Positions 1 through 9,617 are shown, numbered from the stretch's first letter. The stretch: DNA of 64,000 nucleotides from Polaribacter glomeratus (GCF_002954665.1 NZ_MSCM01000002.1:778767-842766), one strand, 5' to 3'. Numbers and translations: made by a program. Notes: a model not told the origin generated them from the sequence alone.

Positions 1-215
1 TTCCATTCTTCGCTTTTATTTACTTGAATATCATGATTTACAATTGCTCCAGTAGTTGGCCTTACCAAATCTAGTAGTATGTTAAAATAGGTCGTTTTTC
101 CTGCTCCGTTATTACCTACCAAACCAAAACTTTGACCTGTAGGAATTTCTAATGAATCGATATGTAAAACTTCCGTTTTTCCGTATTTTTTTGAAAGTTG
201 CGTAGTTTGTATCAT
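1..215 (-). CDS. ABC transporter ATP-binding protein, N-terminal part
   Basis: Only the first ~71 codons lie in the window; the gene runs off the left edge. The reading begins [17 protein letters not shown], and the P-loop GNNGAGKTT is intact, so this is the nucleotide-binding subunit of an ABC transporter. It starts 11 nt downstream of the DUF5687 membrane protein and is the last visible gene of the PadR-led operon. The inferred role is to energise that membrane protein as an exporter. The substrate cannot be read from the sequence. Confidence 0.85.
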   Translation of the reverse strand, partial: MIQTTQLSKKYGKTEVLHIDSLEIPTGQSFGLVGNNGAGKTTYFNILLDLVRPTTGAIVNHDIQVNKSEEW

Positions 216-226
216 TATTTTGTGTC

Positions 227-1693
227 TTAGTTTTCTTGATTAAATGCGTGAATCATTACATATTTATTTGTAATGTATTTTTTGGTGATAAAAGCCATTA
301 ATTTTTGATGAAAAGCAATACCGATAAAGCCTAAACCTGCAATACCGACTACTGCAATTTCGAAACTTACGAGCCAATCAATTAGTGCAAAAAGACCCAT
401 TGGTAATAGCATTAAAGGTAAACCGATTAGCCATTGTACAGCGCCTGTTCCTTGAAGGTTAAAAGCCGCTTTTTCATCCAAATTTATTTTTTTTCTATTA
501 AAAGTTCCTCCATATAAAATTACATGTGTGTTTACACCAACATTATAAATCATGGCTGCAAAATGAACCAATAAAACTTTCCATCCAAAATATATATAAG
601 GAATTCCCAATACAAAAAGAGCCACAACACTAATCGTCATAATTGTGAATTTAGATTCTAAATACCGATGGTATTTAAAATTTTGACTCATAAACATTTT
701 GTAATAGCCAGAATCCCAAGCAGGAATAAATTGCCCAAAATTAATTAAAAAGGTTCCGGTAGAAAATATTCCTACAAAAACATACATAAATTGCATTTCT
801 CTATACATTGGCTGCGGATAAAAGAATAAACCATATAATAAACCCATTAAAATCATCCAAGTTGATGATTTTGTGCGCTTGTTTCTCCACATTAAACGTA
901 AATCATTTTTTATAAAGGGCGCTAAATCACCTAATTTATCTGCAAACGATAAATCGGATGCGTTTGCTTCTTTTGTTTTTTCTGATATTAATGCATCCAA
1001 ATAAACCTCGTTTCTTAATTGTTTATAATTTAATACGTAAAGAACAATCAGTAAAACTAAAAATGCAATTGCGGTTATTGGGTTCTGGCAAATAAAATCA
1101 AAACCTTCACCCACAAAACCAGCCAAATTAAAAACTTCATACTGTTGCACTAGAAAACCACCAATTAACAAGGTTACTAATCCGCCAAGGGCGATATTAT
1201 TTTTATTGATTAAAAAATTTAAAAAGTTAGCAGACTGAATCAATAAAATCATGGTTGCTAGCCAGCCTAATACGCCGGTAACTTCATAACCTTCTTTGAT
1301 TAAAACGACTGAAAAAGGAATGTAAAAAAACAAACTCATGATATTAAAAAATGAAAATGACGATTTTACTAAAATAAAGTGTACAATTTTATTTCTTGGA
1401 ATGTTTAAGGTTAGTAACGGTTTAATGTTCATTACAGGTAATTTTTGCATGATGTATCTAAAAATTAGATCGCCAACAATTGCAAAAAGCAAAAATGAAT
1501 TGACTAAAATAAGTGGATCTTTATCTGGGAATTGTTCTTCTAGGATGTAAAACCCTCCAATACCAATTATTAAAAAGGAAGCCGTAAAATAGAGCGCAAA
1601 GAGTACCAAAAGAATATTTAAAAAAACACTTTTTTGCCAATTTGCAGACCTAAAATATTGTTTCCATTCTAATTTTAAAAAGTGTGAAATCAT
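227..1693 (-). CDS. DUF5687-type ABC transporter membrane protein
   Basis: This 488-residue polytopic protein has about ten or more hydrophobic segments spread over its whole length and a hydrophilic loop near residues 230-260. The opening [16 protein letters not shown] resembles the DUF5687 family of Bacteroidetes, which I know as permease-like partners of ABC ATPases; this family call is from memory. The gene sits directly before an ATP-binding subunit (11-nt gap) and 52 nt after a small membrane protein, all on the minus strand. It is probably the permease of a PadR-regulated exporter. No substrate-determining feature is visible. Confidence 0.75.
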   Translation of the reverse strand: MISHFLKLEWKQYFRSANWQKSVFLNILLVLFALYFTASFLIIGIGGFYILEEQFPDKDPLILVNSFLLFAIVGDLIFRYIMQKLPVMNIKPLLTLNIPRNKIVHFILVKSSFSFFNIMSLFFYIPFSVVLIKEGYEVTGVLGWLATMILLIQSANFLNFLINKNNIALGGLVTLLIGGFLVQQYEVFNLAGFVGEGFDFICQNPITAIAFLVLLIVLYVLNYKQLRNEVYLDALISEKTKEANASDLSFADKLGDLAPFIKNDLRLMWRNKRTKSSTWMILMGLLYGLFFYPQPMYREMQFMYVFVGIFSTGTFLINFGQFIPAWDSGYYKMFMSQNFKYHRYLESKFTIMTISVVALFVLGIPYIYFGWKVLLVHFAAMIYNVGVNTHVILYGGTFNRKKINLDEKAAFNLQGTGAVQWLIGLPLMLLPMGLFALIDWLVSFEIAVVGIAGLGFIGIAFHQKLMAFITKKYITNKYVMIHAFNQEN

Positions 1694-1745
1694 AAGTTTA
1701 GTAAATTAGTTTGATTGCTAATAAGTAGTTGAAAAACGTGTTTTG

Positions 1746-2444
1746 TTACAGATTGTTTATAAATTTATATTCGGGATAGGTTTCTTGCAACAATTCTTCT
1801 GCTTTTTGCGGAATAACAATAAGAGAAATATATGAATATAAGATTGCTAAAGTTATTAAACTAGCCACAAATACTTTGGTATATAAGGATTCTGAATATC
1901 TTAAAAAAGCTGATAAATTAAAAATATTTGAGAAAATTATGACGCTGCTAAAAGCACTTACTTTAAATATTATATCTTCTAAAAGGTATTTTTTATTATT
2001 GTCTTTAAATCTTTTTTTTGATTTTTTTGAAAGTTTTGAAGCTAAGAAAATGTCAATAAAAGCTAAAATTAGCATTAAAACTGATAAATAATGAATGTTA
2101 ATATTTAAAGACATCAATAGATAAAAAAACATAAAAATTGAGGCAGTAATCATTATTTTAGGAATAGTGAACCATTCTTTCATAATAGACCAAAGAATTT
2201 TATTGTATTTTTTTCCTAATTGTTTTTGTCTACTTTCTACAATATCCATAAAACCAAAAACCCCAAACTTTTTAAAGGATGTATCTCTAGCTTGCTCAAA
2301 GGATAAATTAGGGTTTTCTTCTGAAATTTGTTCAATATCATTTGCTAAATGATCTACTAATTCTGTTTGTACATCATAATATTCTACATAATGTTTACGA
2401 GTAAAAATGTAGAGTTCTTGTATTTGTTCTGTTGAAAGTTCCAT
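1746..2444 (-). CDS. Membrane protein of PadR operon, paralogue A
   Basis: The protein has 232 residues. Its soluble N-terminus (about residues 1-75, opening MELSTEQIQELYIF) contains YVEYYDVQTELVDHLANDIE, followed by about four to five hydrophobic segments. The N-terminal block is clearly related to that of the next gene upstream (MELTTEQLQKVEDYL..., with VFDHIISDIE), so the two are paralogues arisen by duplication. It resembles the helical N-terminal domain of proteins encoded beside PadR regulators (HAAS-like), but I cannot name a family with certainty. It lies 3 nt after its paralogue and is co-transcribed with the ABC exporter genes. Confidence 0.7.
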   Translation of the reverse strand: MELSTEQIQELYIFTRKHYVEYYDVQTELVDHLANDIEQISEENPNLSFEQARDTSFKKFGVFGFMDIVESRQKQLGKKYNKILWSIMKEWFTIPKIMITASIFMFFYLLMSLNINIHYLSVLMLILAFIDIFLASKLSKKSKKRFKDNNKKYLLEDIIFKVSAFSSVIIFSNIFNLSAFLRYSESLYTKVFVASLITLAILYSYISLIVIPQKAEELLQETYPEYKFINNL

Positions 2445-2447
2445 AGT

Positions 2448-3104
2448 TTATGAAATTTTATGTTTTTTGATGGCTTCTAGGTGTTTTTTATAAAAATGGA
2501 AATAGCTGTAAGTGCTAAAAATAAATGCCATTAAAATCCCTGATTTAGAAGCATCAATAAACCCATCATTATCAAGGAAGTTTAGATTAATTAAAAACAA
2601 AAAACCTACTAAAGCATTTAAACTTTGGGTTTTTAAAATAAAACTATAAGTAGTTTTTTTCTCGTTTTTATATTTTTTAAATAATAATAAAAGGAAGAAC
2701 ATAAAAGACAAAACTGTTACTATTTGAAAAAATAAATGAATACTGTTTTTTATTATTTCCGTAAAAAAAGTATTTGTTTTTACTATTATAAAATAAGGAA
2801 TAAAATAAGTTGGTAGAATTAAGAAAAACCATTTTTTAAAATACTTTTTTGCTTTATCAATCACAATTTTTGGTGCAGTGTATGCAACCCCAAAATAAAA
2901 GCTTGATGATTGTTTTAAATGCTTATCCCAAATATCTGTAACTAGGTAAAAAATAGTTTCAAAATCTACATTTTCATCGACTAATTTTACTTCAATATCA
3001 GAAATAATATGGTCAAAAACTTCCATTCTTAAATCGATATAAGTAATGTCTTTTAAATTCAAATAGTCTTCTACTTTTTGCAGTTGCTCTGTTGTTAATT
3101 CCAT
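2448..3104 (-). CDS. Membrane protein of PadR operon, paralogue B
   Basis: This 218-residue protein has a helical soluble N-terminus (about 1-75) that matches the pattern of the following gene product, then four or so hydrophobic segments, and a basic tail ending KKHLEAIKKHKIS. It starts 1 nt after the padR stop codon, so it is very likely translated from the same message. In other bacteria small membrane proteins next to PadR regulators act as regulators or accessory subunits of stress-responsive exporters; applying that here is inference. Function is otherwise unknown. Confidence 0.7.
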   Translation of the reverse strand: MELTTEQLQKVEDYLNLKDITYIDLRMEVFDHIISDIEVKLVDENVDFETIFYLVTDIWDKHLKQSSSFYFGVAYTAPKIVIDKAKKYFKKWFFLILPTYFIPYFIIVKTNTFFTEIIKNSIHLFFQIVTVLSFMFFLLLLFKKYKNEKKTTYSFILKTQSLNALVGFLFLINLNFLDNDGFIDASKSGILMAFIFSTYSYFHFYKKHLEAIKKHKIS

Positions 3105-3105
3105 C

Positions 3106-3444
3106 TTATTCCATACTAAATTTAGGATTCACCAAATGTTGCATCGTTTTTAAAAACTCCTGCATTTCTTCCAACTTATTGGCAGTTTCTTTGGTGCCAC
3201 TTTCTGTGAGTTTGTAGTACTTTCTAAGTCGGTTACCAACTTTTGCAACTTCTACAGCTAACAAACCATCAGCTTCTAATTTGTGTAAAGCTGGGTACAA
3301 AGCGCCTTCTGTAATTTGCAATTCGCCTTTGGTAAGTTCTTTTACATGCTGCGTAATTTCGTAACCGTACATTTTATCATTGGTTTCTAATAATTTTAAA
3401 ATGATGGTTTGCAAAGACCCTTTGTATAATTTCTGATTTCCCAT
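3106..3444 (-). CDS. PadR family transcriptional regulator
   Basis: At 112 residues this is the usual size for PadR-s1 regulators. The winged-helix N-terminal half contains the characteristic KMYGYEITQHVKELTKGELQ and ITEGALYPALHKLEADGLL, followed by a C-terminal dimerisation helix (residues ~85-110). PadR proteins usually repress their own operon and release DNA when a ligand binds. Here it is the first gene of a minus-strand operon with two membrane proteins, DUF5687 and an ABC ATPase, which are its probable targets. The operator was not identified. Confidence 0.93.
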   Translation of the reverse strand: MGNQKLYKGSLQTIILKLLETNDKMYGYEITQHVKELTKGELQITEGALYPALHKLEADGLLAVEVAKVGNRLRKYYKLTESGTKETANKLEEMQEFLKTMQHLVNPKFSME

Positions 3445-3763
3445 TTTTTTATGTGTAATTACTAGTCATTGCGAGGAACGAAGCAATCTGTTATTTGTTT
3501 ATCACTAAACTTAAATTTCTACTTTCACTTCAATTGATTTCGATTTTTCGTCGAAATTATATTGAGAAGTCATTTTTAATCAATTGAATTAAAAAACACT
3601 TCGTAAGTACATTTCTTAAAATTCAAATATACATAATTTTTTGATGCATAGAATTCTTAGGTATAAATATTTTTAGAATTGATTCGATTTATAATACATT
3701 TAAAAGAATCACAAAACTTTTAAAAATATGTAAAATTTGGGTCTCATTTTGTAATTTCGGGAG
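3445..3763. other. Intergenic region between padR and dinB
   Basis: This 319-bp divergent spacer holds promoters for both sides. On the minus strand TATATTTG at 3631-3624 fits the Bacteroidetes -7 box TAnnTTTG, about 180 nt before padR; no -33 TTG is found at the right distance. At 3468-3487 is attgcgaggaacgaagcaat, whose ends are inverted (ATTGC/GCAAT) and which looks like a dispersed bacterial repeat. ATTTCGA (3538-3544) and TCGAAAT (3552-3558) form a short hairpin. No gene is seen. Confidence 0.45.
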
Positions 3764-4846
3764 ATGGAATTGCAACCTCCTTTTCGCAAAATAATTCATG
3801 TAGATATGGATGCCTTTTATGCATCTGTAGCGCAATTAGACAATCCTGAATTAAGAGGAAAAGCCATTGCTGTTGGCGGAAACGAATTAAGAGGTGTTAT
3901 TTCTGCAGCCAGTTATGAAGCGCGTAAATTTGGTGTAAAATCTGCAATGAGCAGCAACTTAGCCAAACAAAAATGTCCGCATTTAATTTTTGTAAAAACC
4001 GATTTTGCGCGTTACAAAGAAATATCAGCAAAAATTAGAGCCATTTTTTACGAGTATACAGATTTGGTAGAACCTCTTTCTTTGGATGAGGCGTATTTAG
4101 ATGTTACAGAAAATAAAAAAGGGAATCCGTCTGCAAATGATATTGCCAGAGAAATTAGACAACGAATTTTTGATGAAATTGGTTTAAGAGCATCCGCAGG
4201 AATTTCTATCAACAAATTTATAGCAAAAGTAGCTTCGGATATTAACAAACCAAACGGACAAAAAACAGTGCATCCAAATGAAGTAATTCTGTTTTTAGAA
4301 GAATTACCCGTCAATAAATTTTACGGAGTTGGTAAAGTTACTGCCGCAAAAATGTATAATTTAGGTATTTTTGTAGGAAATGATTTAAAGAAGAAATCTT
4401 TAGAAGAGCTAGTTAAATTCTTCGGAAAAGCAGGAACAAATTATTATAATATTGTTAGAGGAATTCATAATAGCAAAGTAAAACCGAATAGAATTCAGAA
4501 GTCTATTGCTGCAGAAAGAACGTTTAATGAAAACATTTCTTCAGAAATTTTTATGATTGATAAATTAGAGAAAATTGCTGATGAATTAGAAAGACGCATG
4601 AAAAAATCTGACACGAAAGGAAAAACGATTACGCTAAAAATTAAATATTCAGATTTTACGCAGCAAACCAGAAGCAAAACAAAAGCAGTTTTTATGCAAA
4701 CGAAACGCGAGTTTTTCCCGGTGGTAAAAGAATTGCTATTTCAAGAAAAATTAAAAAATTCTGTACGTTTATTAGGGATTTCTTTCGGAAATTTAAACAC
4801 AGAAAAAAAGGAACCAGTTTGGGTGCAATTACAGTTTGAGTTTTAA
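3764..4846 (+). CDS. dinB: DNA polymerase IV (Y-family translesion polymerase)
   Basis: A 360-residue Y-family polymerase that copies damaged templates without proofreading. Near the N-terminus IIHVDMDAFYASVAQLDNP carries the first metal-binding aspartate, and PLSLDEAYLDVT (around residue 105) carries the second catalytic acidic pair. The helix-hairpin-helix thumb follows (NKFYGVGKVTAAKMYNLGI), and the C-terminal little-finger domain is complete. The C-terminus ends VWVQLQFEF rather than in a classical QxxLF clamp-binding peptide, although QLQFEF may serve. It is the only DNA-repair gene in this part and no SOS box is recognised. Confidence 0.96.
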   Translation: MELQPPFRKIIHVDMDAFYASVAQLDNPELRGKAIAVGGNELRGVISAASYEARKFGVKSAMSSNLAKQKCPHLIFVKTDFARYKEISAKIRAIFYEYTDLVEPLSLDEAYLDVTENKKGNPSANDIAREIRQRIFDEIGLRASAGISINKFIAKVASDINKPNGQKTVHPNEVILFLEELPVNKFYGVGKVTAAKMYNLGIFVGNDLKKKSLEELVKFFGKAGTNYYNIVRGIHNSKVKPNRIQKSIAAERTFNENISSEIFMIDKLEKIADELERRMKKSDTKGKTITLKIKYSDFTQQTRSKTKAVFMQTKREFFPVVKELLFQEKLKNSVRLLGISFGNLNTEKKEPVWVQLQFEF

Positions 4847-4892
4847 CGCGCAGTGTCTTTTTGTATTTTACAGAAAAATGGTTTAAATGTTT

Positions 4893-4912
4893 GGTTGAGC
4901 GTAGTCGAAACC
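4893..4912. repeat. Short dispersed repeat-like sequence
   Basis: The sequence ggttgagcgtagtcgaaacc lies between dinB and the acetyltransferase start and has inverted ends (GGTT/AACC). From memory it belongs to the 'TGAGCG-AGTCGAA' sequences scattered through flavobacterial intergenic DNA. Its presence upstream of codon 24 of the longest reading supports placing the acetyltransferase start at 4922. Confidence 0.4.
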
Positions 4913-4921
4913 TATATAAAA

Positions 4922-5398
4922 ATGAAAACAGAAATACTAAGAACAAATTCAGAAAACCAAGATTTCGTTATTCTGATTCAGCATTTAGATGCGTATTTAA
5001 AAATTACGGATGGCGATGAACACGCTTTTTACAATCAGTTTAATAATATTGACGTCATTAAAAACGTGGTTGTAGTTTATGCTGATAACAAAGCTGTTGG
5101 TTGCGGAGCAATTAAAAAGTTTGATGCTGAAACAAGTTCAGCACAATTGAAAAATGCTGCGGAAGTAAAGAGAATGTTTGTTTCTTCGGATTTTAGAAAC
5201 CAAGGGTTTGCACAAAAAGTATTGCAAGAACTAGAAATTTGGGCAAAAGAATTAGGCTATAAAAATTGCGTTTTAGAAACGGGAAAAAGACAACTTGAAG
5301 CTGTAAAGTTTTATCAGAAATGCAACTATAATGTGATGCCAAATTACGGCCAATACAAAGAAATGGAAAACAGTATTTGTTTTCAAAAAAAGATATAA
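4922..5398 (+). CDS. GNAT family N-acetyltransferase
   Basis: A 158-residue acetyl-CoA-dependent acyltransferase. The CoA-binding motif is VKRMFVSSDFRNQGFAQKVL, with the Q/RxxGxG/A-type turn RNQGFAQ, and the C-terminal half has LGYKNCVLETGKRQLEAVKF followed by FYQKCNY, typical of small GNAT enzymes. A longer reading from 4853 would add 23 residues, but that stretch overlaps a dispersed repeat, so ATG 4922 is preferred. It ends one base before the next gene starts and may be co-transcribed with it. The substrate is unknown. Confidence 0.85.
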   Translation: MKTEILRTNSENQDFVILIQHLDAYLKITDGDEHAFYNQFNNIDVIKNVVVVYADNKAVGCGAIKKFDAETSSAQLKNAAEVKRMFVSSDFRNQGFAQKVLQELEIWAKELGYKNCVLETGKRQLEAVKFYQKCNYNVMPNYGQYKEMENSICFQKKI

Positions 5399-6508
5399 AT
5401 GAATTACAGTTATTGGGAATTAAAAGAATGGTTTACCAACATCGATTTTACAATTGTTGGTAGCGGAATTGTAGGTTTAAATTGCGCTTTAGTGCTAAAA
5501 ACAAAGCATCCAAAAGCAAAAATTTTAATTCTTGAAAAAGGAATGTTACCACAAGGCGCAAGTACAAAAAATGCAGGTTTTGCTTGTTTTGGAAGTTTGT
5601 CAGAAATTATTGACGATTTAAATTCTCACACAGAAGAAGAGGTTTTTAATTTGGTAGATCAGCGCTGGAAAGGAGTACAATTATTGCGTGCAAATTTAGG
5701 AGATAAGAACATCGATTTTCAGCAAAATAAAGGCTTTGAATTGTGCAAAGATCAAGCTTTTTTTGAGGAATGTATCTCTCAAAAAGAGGAAATTAATCAG
5801 TTGTTAAAACCTATTTTTAAAGCAGACGTTTTTTCTGTTTCCGATAATGCTTTTAGTTTTCAAAAAGTACATCAGCAATACATTGTAAATAATTTTGAAG
5901 GTCAGATTGATACGGGTAAAATGGCAGCAGAACTGTTATTGAAAGTCCAAAAATTAGGTGTTAAAATAGTAAATACTATTTCTGTGGACGGTTTTACTGA
6001 GGCAGGAAACAAGATTGAAGTAAAAACCGATAAAATAAATTTTACAACCACTAAACTATTTATCGCAACAAATGGTTTTGCTTCGCAGCTTTTACAAGAA
6101 AATGTGCAGCCAGCAAGAGCGCAAGTTTTGATTACCAAACCTATTAAAAACTTACACATAAAAGGAACTTTTCATTTGGATAAAGGCTACTATTATTTCA
6201 GAAATATTGATGATAGAATTCTCTTTGGAGGCGGAAGAAATCTCGATTTTAAAACCGAAGAAACTACCGAATTTGGTGAGACAGCAATCATTCAAAATGA
6301 ATTAGAAAAAATAGTAAAAGAAACTATTTTACCAAACACCAATTTTGAAATTGAACACAGATGGAGCGGAATTATGGGTGTTGGAAATCAGAAAAAAGCA
6401 ATTGTAAAACAAGTTTCGGAAAATGTTTTTTGCGGAGTGCGTTTAGGCGGAATGGGAATTGCAATTGGCAGTTTGGTTGGTAAAGAATTGGCAGAATTAT
6501 TAAAATAA
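5399..6508 (+). CDS. FAD-dependent oxidoreductase of the DAO family
   Basis: A 369-residue flavoprotein. The dinucleotide-binding motif FTIVGSGIVGLNCALVL lies at residues ~17-33 and is followed by ILILEKGMLPQGASTKNAGF, the arrangement seen in D-amino-acid oxidase, glycine oxidase and related enzymes. The C-terminus has IEHRWSGIMGVG and RLGGMGIAIGSLVG, which close the FAD site in this family. Start and stop abut both neighbours, so it sits in an operon with the acetyltransferase, the second flavoprotein and the methyltransferase. It may act on an amine or imine, but whether it belongs to the lipid pathway downstream is unclear. Confidence 0.85.
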   Translation: MNYSYWELKEWFTNIDFTIVGSGIVGLNCALVLKTKHPKAKILILEKGMLPQGASTKNAGFACFGSLSEIIDDLNSHTEEEVFNLVDQRWKGVQLLRANLGDKNIDFQQNKGFELCKDQAFFEECISQKEEINQLLKPIFKADVFSVSDNAFSFQKVHQQYIVNNFEGQIDTGKMAAELLLKVQKLGVKIVNTISVDGFTEAGNKIEVKTDKINFTTTKLFIATNGFASQLLQENVQPARAQVLITKPIKNLHIKGTFHLDKGYYYFRNIDDRILFGGGRNLDFKTEETTEFGETAIIQNELEKIVKETILPNTNFEIEHRWSGIMGVGNQKKAIVKQVSENVFCGVRLGGMGIAIGSLVGKELAELLK

Positions 6509-7672
6509 ATGGAGAAAATTATTGAAACTAAAAATCAACTAAATAGCAACTTTTTTGCTGATGTTATTATAATTGGAGGCGGTTTAGCAGGTTTGTGCAA
6601 TGCCATTCATTTGTCTAAATTTGGTAAAAAAGTTTTATTAATTGAGAAAAATGAATATCCAAAACACAAAGTTTGTGGTGAATATATTTCGAATGAAGTG
6701 TTGCCATATTTGAGGTTTTTAGAGATCAATCCTTTTGATTTTGGCGCTGTAAAAATTGATAATTTTCAACTTTCAACTACAAAAAATAAGCTAGTTTCAG
6801 CCAAGTTACCTTTGGGCGGATTTGGGATTTCTCGTTATACGTTAGATTTAGAATTATCAAAAAAAGCAATCAAAAATGGCGTAAAAATTTTGCAAGATTC
6901 CGTTGTAAATGTTGATTTTTTAGAGGATGTTTTTCATGTTGAAACAAAAGAAAACAATGTCTTTAAATCAAAAATTGCGATTGGCGCTTTTGGAAAACGT
7001 TCTTTGTTAGATGTAAAAATGGATCGTGACTTTATTCAAAAAAAATCCCCTTATTTAGGCGTAAAAATTCATGTAAAAGGAGATTTTCAGCAAGACTTAG
7101 TGGCGCTTCATAATTTTAAAGGAGGATATTGCGGTGTTTCTAAAGTAGAAAATAATGCTATTAATTTGTGTTATATTACGAATTATTCAGCTTTTAAAAA
7201 GTATAAAAATATTGATGATTTTCAGGAAAATGTTGTGTTTAAAAATCAATTTTTAAAAGAAATTTTCCAAAATACAAATCCAATATTTGACAAACCACTT
7301 TCTATTAGTCAGATTTCTTTTGAAACAAAAAAACCAATTGAAAACCACATGATGATGTGTGGCGATTCTGCGGGTATGATTCATCCGCTTTGTGGCAACG
7401 GAATGAGTATGGCAATTCAATCTGCACAAATAGCATCTAAATTGATTCTAAATTATTACGAAGGTGTTATTTCATCAAGAAGTGAGCTCGAAAAGCAGTA
7501 TCTTAGACAGTGGAATCAACAGTTTAAATGGCGTTTAAAAGCAGGGCATTTTATAGCAATGTTATTTAGAAAAGATACAATTGCCAACATATTATTACAA
7601 ATTTTAAGACGAGTTCCTTTTTTAATTCCGATGATTATTAAACAAACGCACGGTAAACCGATGAAATTATAA
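6509..7672 (+). CDS. FAD-dependent monooxygenase / geranylgeranyl-reductase-like protein
   Basis: A 387-residue flavoprotein with an N-terminal Rossmann motif VIIIGGGLAGLCNAIHLSKF, a following EKNEYPKHKVCGEYIS (the KVCGE signature of the geranylgeranyl reductase and aromatic hydroxylase branch), and the GD motif MMCGDSAGMIHPLCGNGMS near residue 290. The C-terminal ~80 residues are basic and partly hydrophobic, suggesting membrane association. It overlaps the methyltransferase start by one base. By analogy with SrsC of Streptomyces griseus, which hydroxylates alkylresorcinols made by a type III PKS, it may oxidise the polyketide ring; this is inference from the neighbourhood. Confidence 0.85.
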   Translation: MEKIIETKNQLNSNFFADVIIIGGGLAGLCNAIHLSKFGKKVLLIEKNEYPKHKVCGEYISNEVLPYLRFLEINPFDFGAVKIDNFQLSTTKNKLVSAKLPLGGFGISRYTLDLELSKKAIKNGVKILQDSVVNVDFLEDVFHVETKENNVFKSKIAIGAFGKRSLLDVKMDRDFIQKKSPYLGVKIHVKGDFQQDLVALHNFKGGYCGVSKVENNAINLCYITNYSAFKKYKNIDDFQENVVFKNQFLKEIFQNTNPIFDKPLSISQISFETKKPIENHMMMCGDSAGMIHPLCGNGMSMAIQSAQIASKLILNYYEGVISSRSELEKQYLRQWNQQFKWRLKAGHFIAMLFRKDTIANILLQILRRVPFLIPMIIKQTHGKPMKL

Positions 7673-8391
7673 TGGAGTTTTTTATCAGCACAAAAAACAG
7701 AACTGACAAAGAAGAATTGATGGACGATTTTTCTATAGGCGGCGATTTATTAAGAGATACTTTAGATAAATTAGAAAATATAAATCGTTGGTTAGGAGGA
7801 AATAAAGTAACCGTAAACGGATTAATAACAATTTTAAAAAACAGCTCAAAATCGCAAGAAATTACAATTATAGATATCGGCTGTGGTCACGGAGATATTT
7901 TGCGAGATGTTGCTAAGTTTGGCAGAAAAAATGGCTATCAATTTAAGTTAATTGGTATTGATGCAAACCCGACTGCGATTGAATATGCAAATGAATTGTC
8001 TATAGAATATCCAGAATTGAGTTTTGAAACCCAAGATATTTTTTCTGATGAATTTAAAAAAAGAAAGGTTGATGTAGTTTTAGCGACTTTATTTTTACAC
8101 CATTTTAAAGAGCCAGAATTGGTTTCCTTTTTAGGTACTACTTTAAAACAAACTAAAATAGGAATTGTTGTAAACGATTTACACAGACATAAATTAGCGT
8201 ATTATTTATTTATGTTATTATCTATTTTTATAAGTAATAAAATGATTATCGAAGACGGATTAACTTCTGTTTTAAGAGGATTTAAAAGAACCGATTTAAT
8301 TGAACTGTCAGAAAAAATAAATGTAAAACCTACTATTTCTTGGAAATGGGCATTTCGATATTTATGGATTTTAAAAAGTTCAAAGGTTTAA
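7672..8391 (+). CDS. SAM-dependent class I methyltransferase
   Basis: The 239-residue protein has the SAM-binding motif I ITIIDIGCGHGDILRDVA at about residues 64-81, the acidic motif II LIGIDANPTAIEYA, and LATLFLHHF as the post-II motif. It is coupled to the flavoprotein by an ATG that overlaps the preceding stop codon (TAATG). Together with that flavoprotein and the type III PKS downstream it mirrors the srsA-srsB-srsC logic of alkylresorcinol O-methylation. The methyl acceptor is not known. Confidence 0.88.
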   Translation: MEFFISTKNRTDKEELMDDFSIGGDLLRDTLDKLENINRWLGGNKVTVNGLITILKNSSKSQEITIIDIGCGHGDILRDVAKFGRKNGYQFKLIGIDANPTAIEYANELSIEYPELSFETQDIFSDEFKKRKVDVVLATLFLHHFKEPELVSFLGTTLKQTKIGIVVNDLHRHKLAYYLFMLLSIFISNKMIIEDGLTSVLRGFKRTDLIELSEKINVKPTISWKWAFRYLWILKSSKV

Positions 8392-8540
8392 GTTTCAAAT
8401 TCAAAGTTGAAATAAATTAGAGGAATTTAGGCTTCTGTAATCAGAGAAAATCCGAGAAAGCCGTGTCAAAAAAAGATATAAAATAAAACTCCGAGAATCG
8501 CTGCGAAAAAGCTTTGTGATTCTCTGTGTAATAACAAAAT
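8392..8540. other. Spacer with hairpin before the type III PKS gene
   Basis: This 149-bp gap holds no gene. GAGAATC (8493-8499) and GATTCTC (8518-8524) can pair around an 18-nt loop, and the whole stretch has the look of degraded dispersed repeats. It separates the flavoprotein-methyltransferase operon from the PKS gene and may contain a promoter, but no convincing TAnnTTTG box was found. Confidence 0.35.
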
Positions 8541-9593
8541 ATGAAAGTAAAAATAACATCGGTTGCAAAGCAACTCCCAAAATATTACCGAGAAACAAAA
8601 GATATCATTCCGTTTGTACAACTATGGATGCAAGATCAAGACACTCGTTTTCAACGAAAAGTAACGAAGCTTTTTGAAGGCGCTGGTGTAGACAGGCGTT
8701 ACTCAATTATGGATCCTGAAGAGGTTTTTACAGCGACTTCTTTTGAAGATAAAAACAATATTTATGCAAGAGAAGTGGTACAATTGGCAGAACAATCTTT
8801 AAAAAAATCCTTAGAAAAAGCCAACTTAAAAGCCACAGATTTAGATTACATTATTACCGTAAGTTGTACAGGAATTATGATTCCTTCTATGGATGCCTAT
8901 TTGATAAATTCTTTGGGAATGAAGCAAGATATTGTGCGTTTGCCAGTTACAGAAATGGGCTGTGCAGCAGGAGTTTCGGGCATTATTTACGCTAAGAATT
9001 TTTTAAAATCAAATCCAAATAAAAGAGCAGCAGTAGTTGCGGTAGAAGCGCCAACAGCAACGTTTCAATTAGAAGATTATTCGATGGCAAATATTGTAAG
9101 CGCCGCTATTTTTGGTGATGGTGCATCCGCAGTAATTTTGTCTTCTTATGAAGATGATAAAGGACCTGTAATAATAGACGAAGCCATGTATCATTTTTAT
9201 GATGCAACGCATATGATGGGTTTTAATTTGGTAAATTCTGGTTTACAAATGATTTTGGATAAGGAAGTTCCGCAGAAAATTTCAGATCATTTTCCGGCAA
9301 TTGTACATCCGTTTTTAGAACGAAATAACTTAACGATTGAAGACGTTAATCACTTGATATTTCATCCCGGAGGAAAAAAAATTGTGCAAACTGTAGAAGC
9401 TTTATTTGGAGTTTTAGGTAAAAATATAGACGATACAAAAGAGGTTTTAAGATTGTACGGTAACATGTCTAGCGCAACCGTTTTATATGTTTTAGAACGT
9501 TTTATGGATCGAAATCCTGCAAAAGGAGAACGCGGATTAATGCTTAGTTTTGGTCCAGGTTTTTCTGCACAAAGAATTTTGTTAGAGTGGTAA
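8541..9593 (+). CDS. Type III polyketide synthase (chalcone/stilbene synthase family)
   Basis: A 350-residue homodimeric-type ketosynthase that extends an acyl starter with malonyl-CoA units and cyclises the chain. The Cys-His-Asn triad is intact: C141 in TEMGCAAGVSG, H275 in IFHPGGKK and N308 in RLYGNMSSAT. The C-terminus has the conserved GLMLSFGPGFSAQRILLEW, where GFGPG-type residues shape the cyclisation pocket. It is followed by a dedicated type II fatty-acid synthase set and preceded by methyltransferase and flavoprotein genes. Family members with such partners make alkylresorcinols or alkylpyrones; the exact product cannot be deduced. Confidence 0.95.
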   Translation: MKVKITSVAKQLPKYYRETKDIIPFVQLWMQDQDTRFQRKVTKLFEGAGVDRRYSIMDPEEVFTATSFEDKNNIYAREVVQLAEQSLKKSLEKANLKATDLDYIITVSCTGIMIPSMDAYLINSLGMKQDIVRLPVTEMGCAAGVSGIIYAKNFLKSNPNKRAAVVAVEAPTATFQLEDYSMANIVSAAIFGDGASAVILSSYEDDKGPVIIDEAMYHFYDATHMMGFNLVNSGLQMILDKEVPQKISDHFPAIVHPFLERNNLTIEDVNHLIFHPGGKKIVQTVEALFGVLGKNIDDTKEVLRLYGNMSSATVLYVLERFMDRNPAKGERGLMLSFGPGFSAQRILLEW

Positions 9594-9617
9594 TTTCAGA
9601 AGTAAACTTTACTGTTA

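Noticed and set aside
4692..4946. Minus-strand open frame over the dinB 3' end.
   Set aside because: Overlaps conserved dinB coding sequence and has no recognisable motifs.
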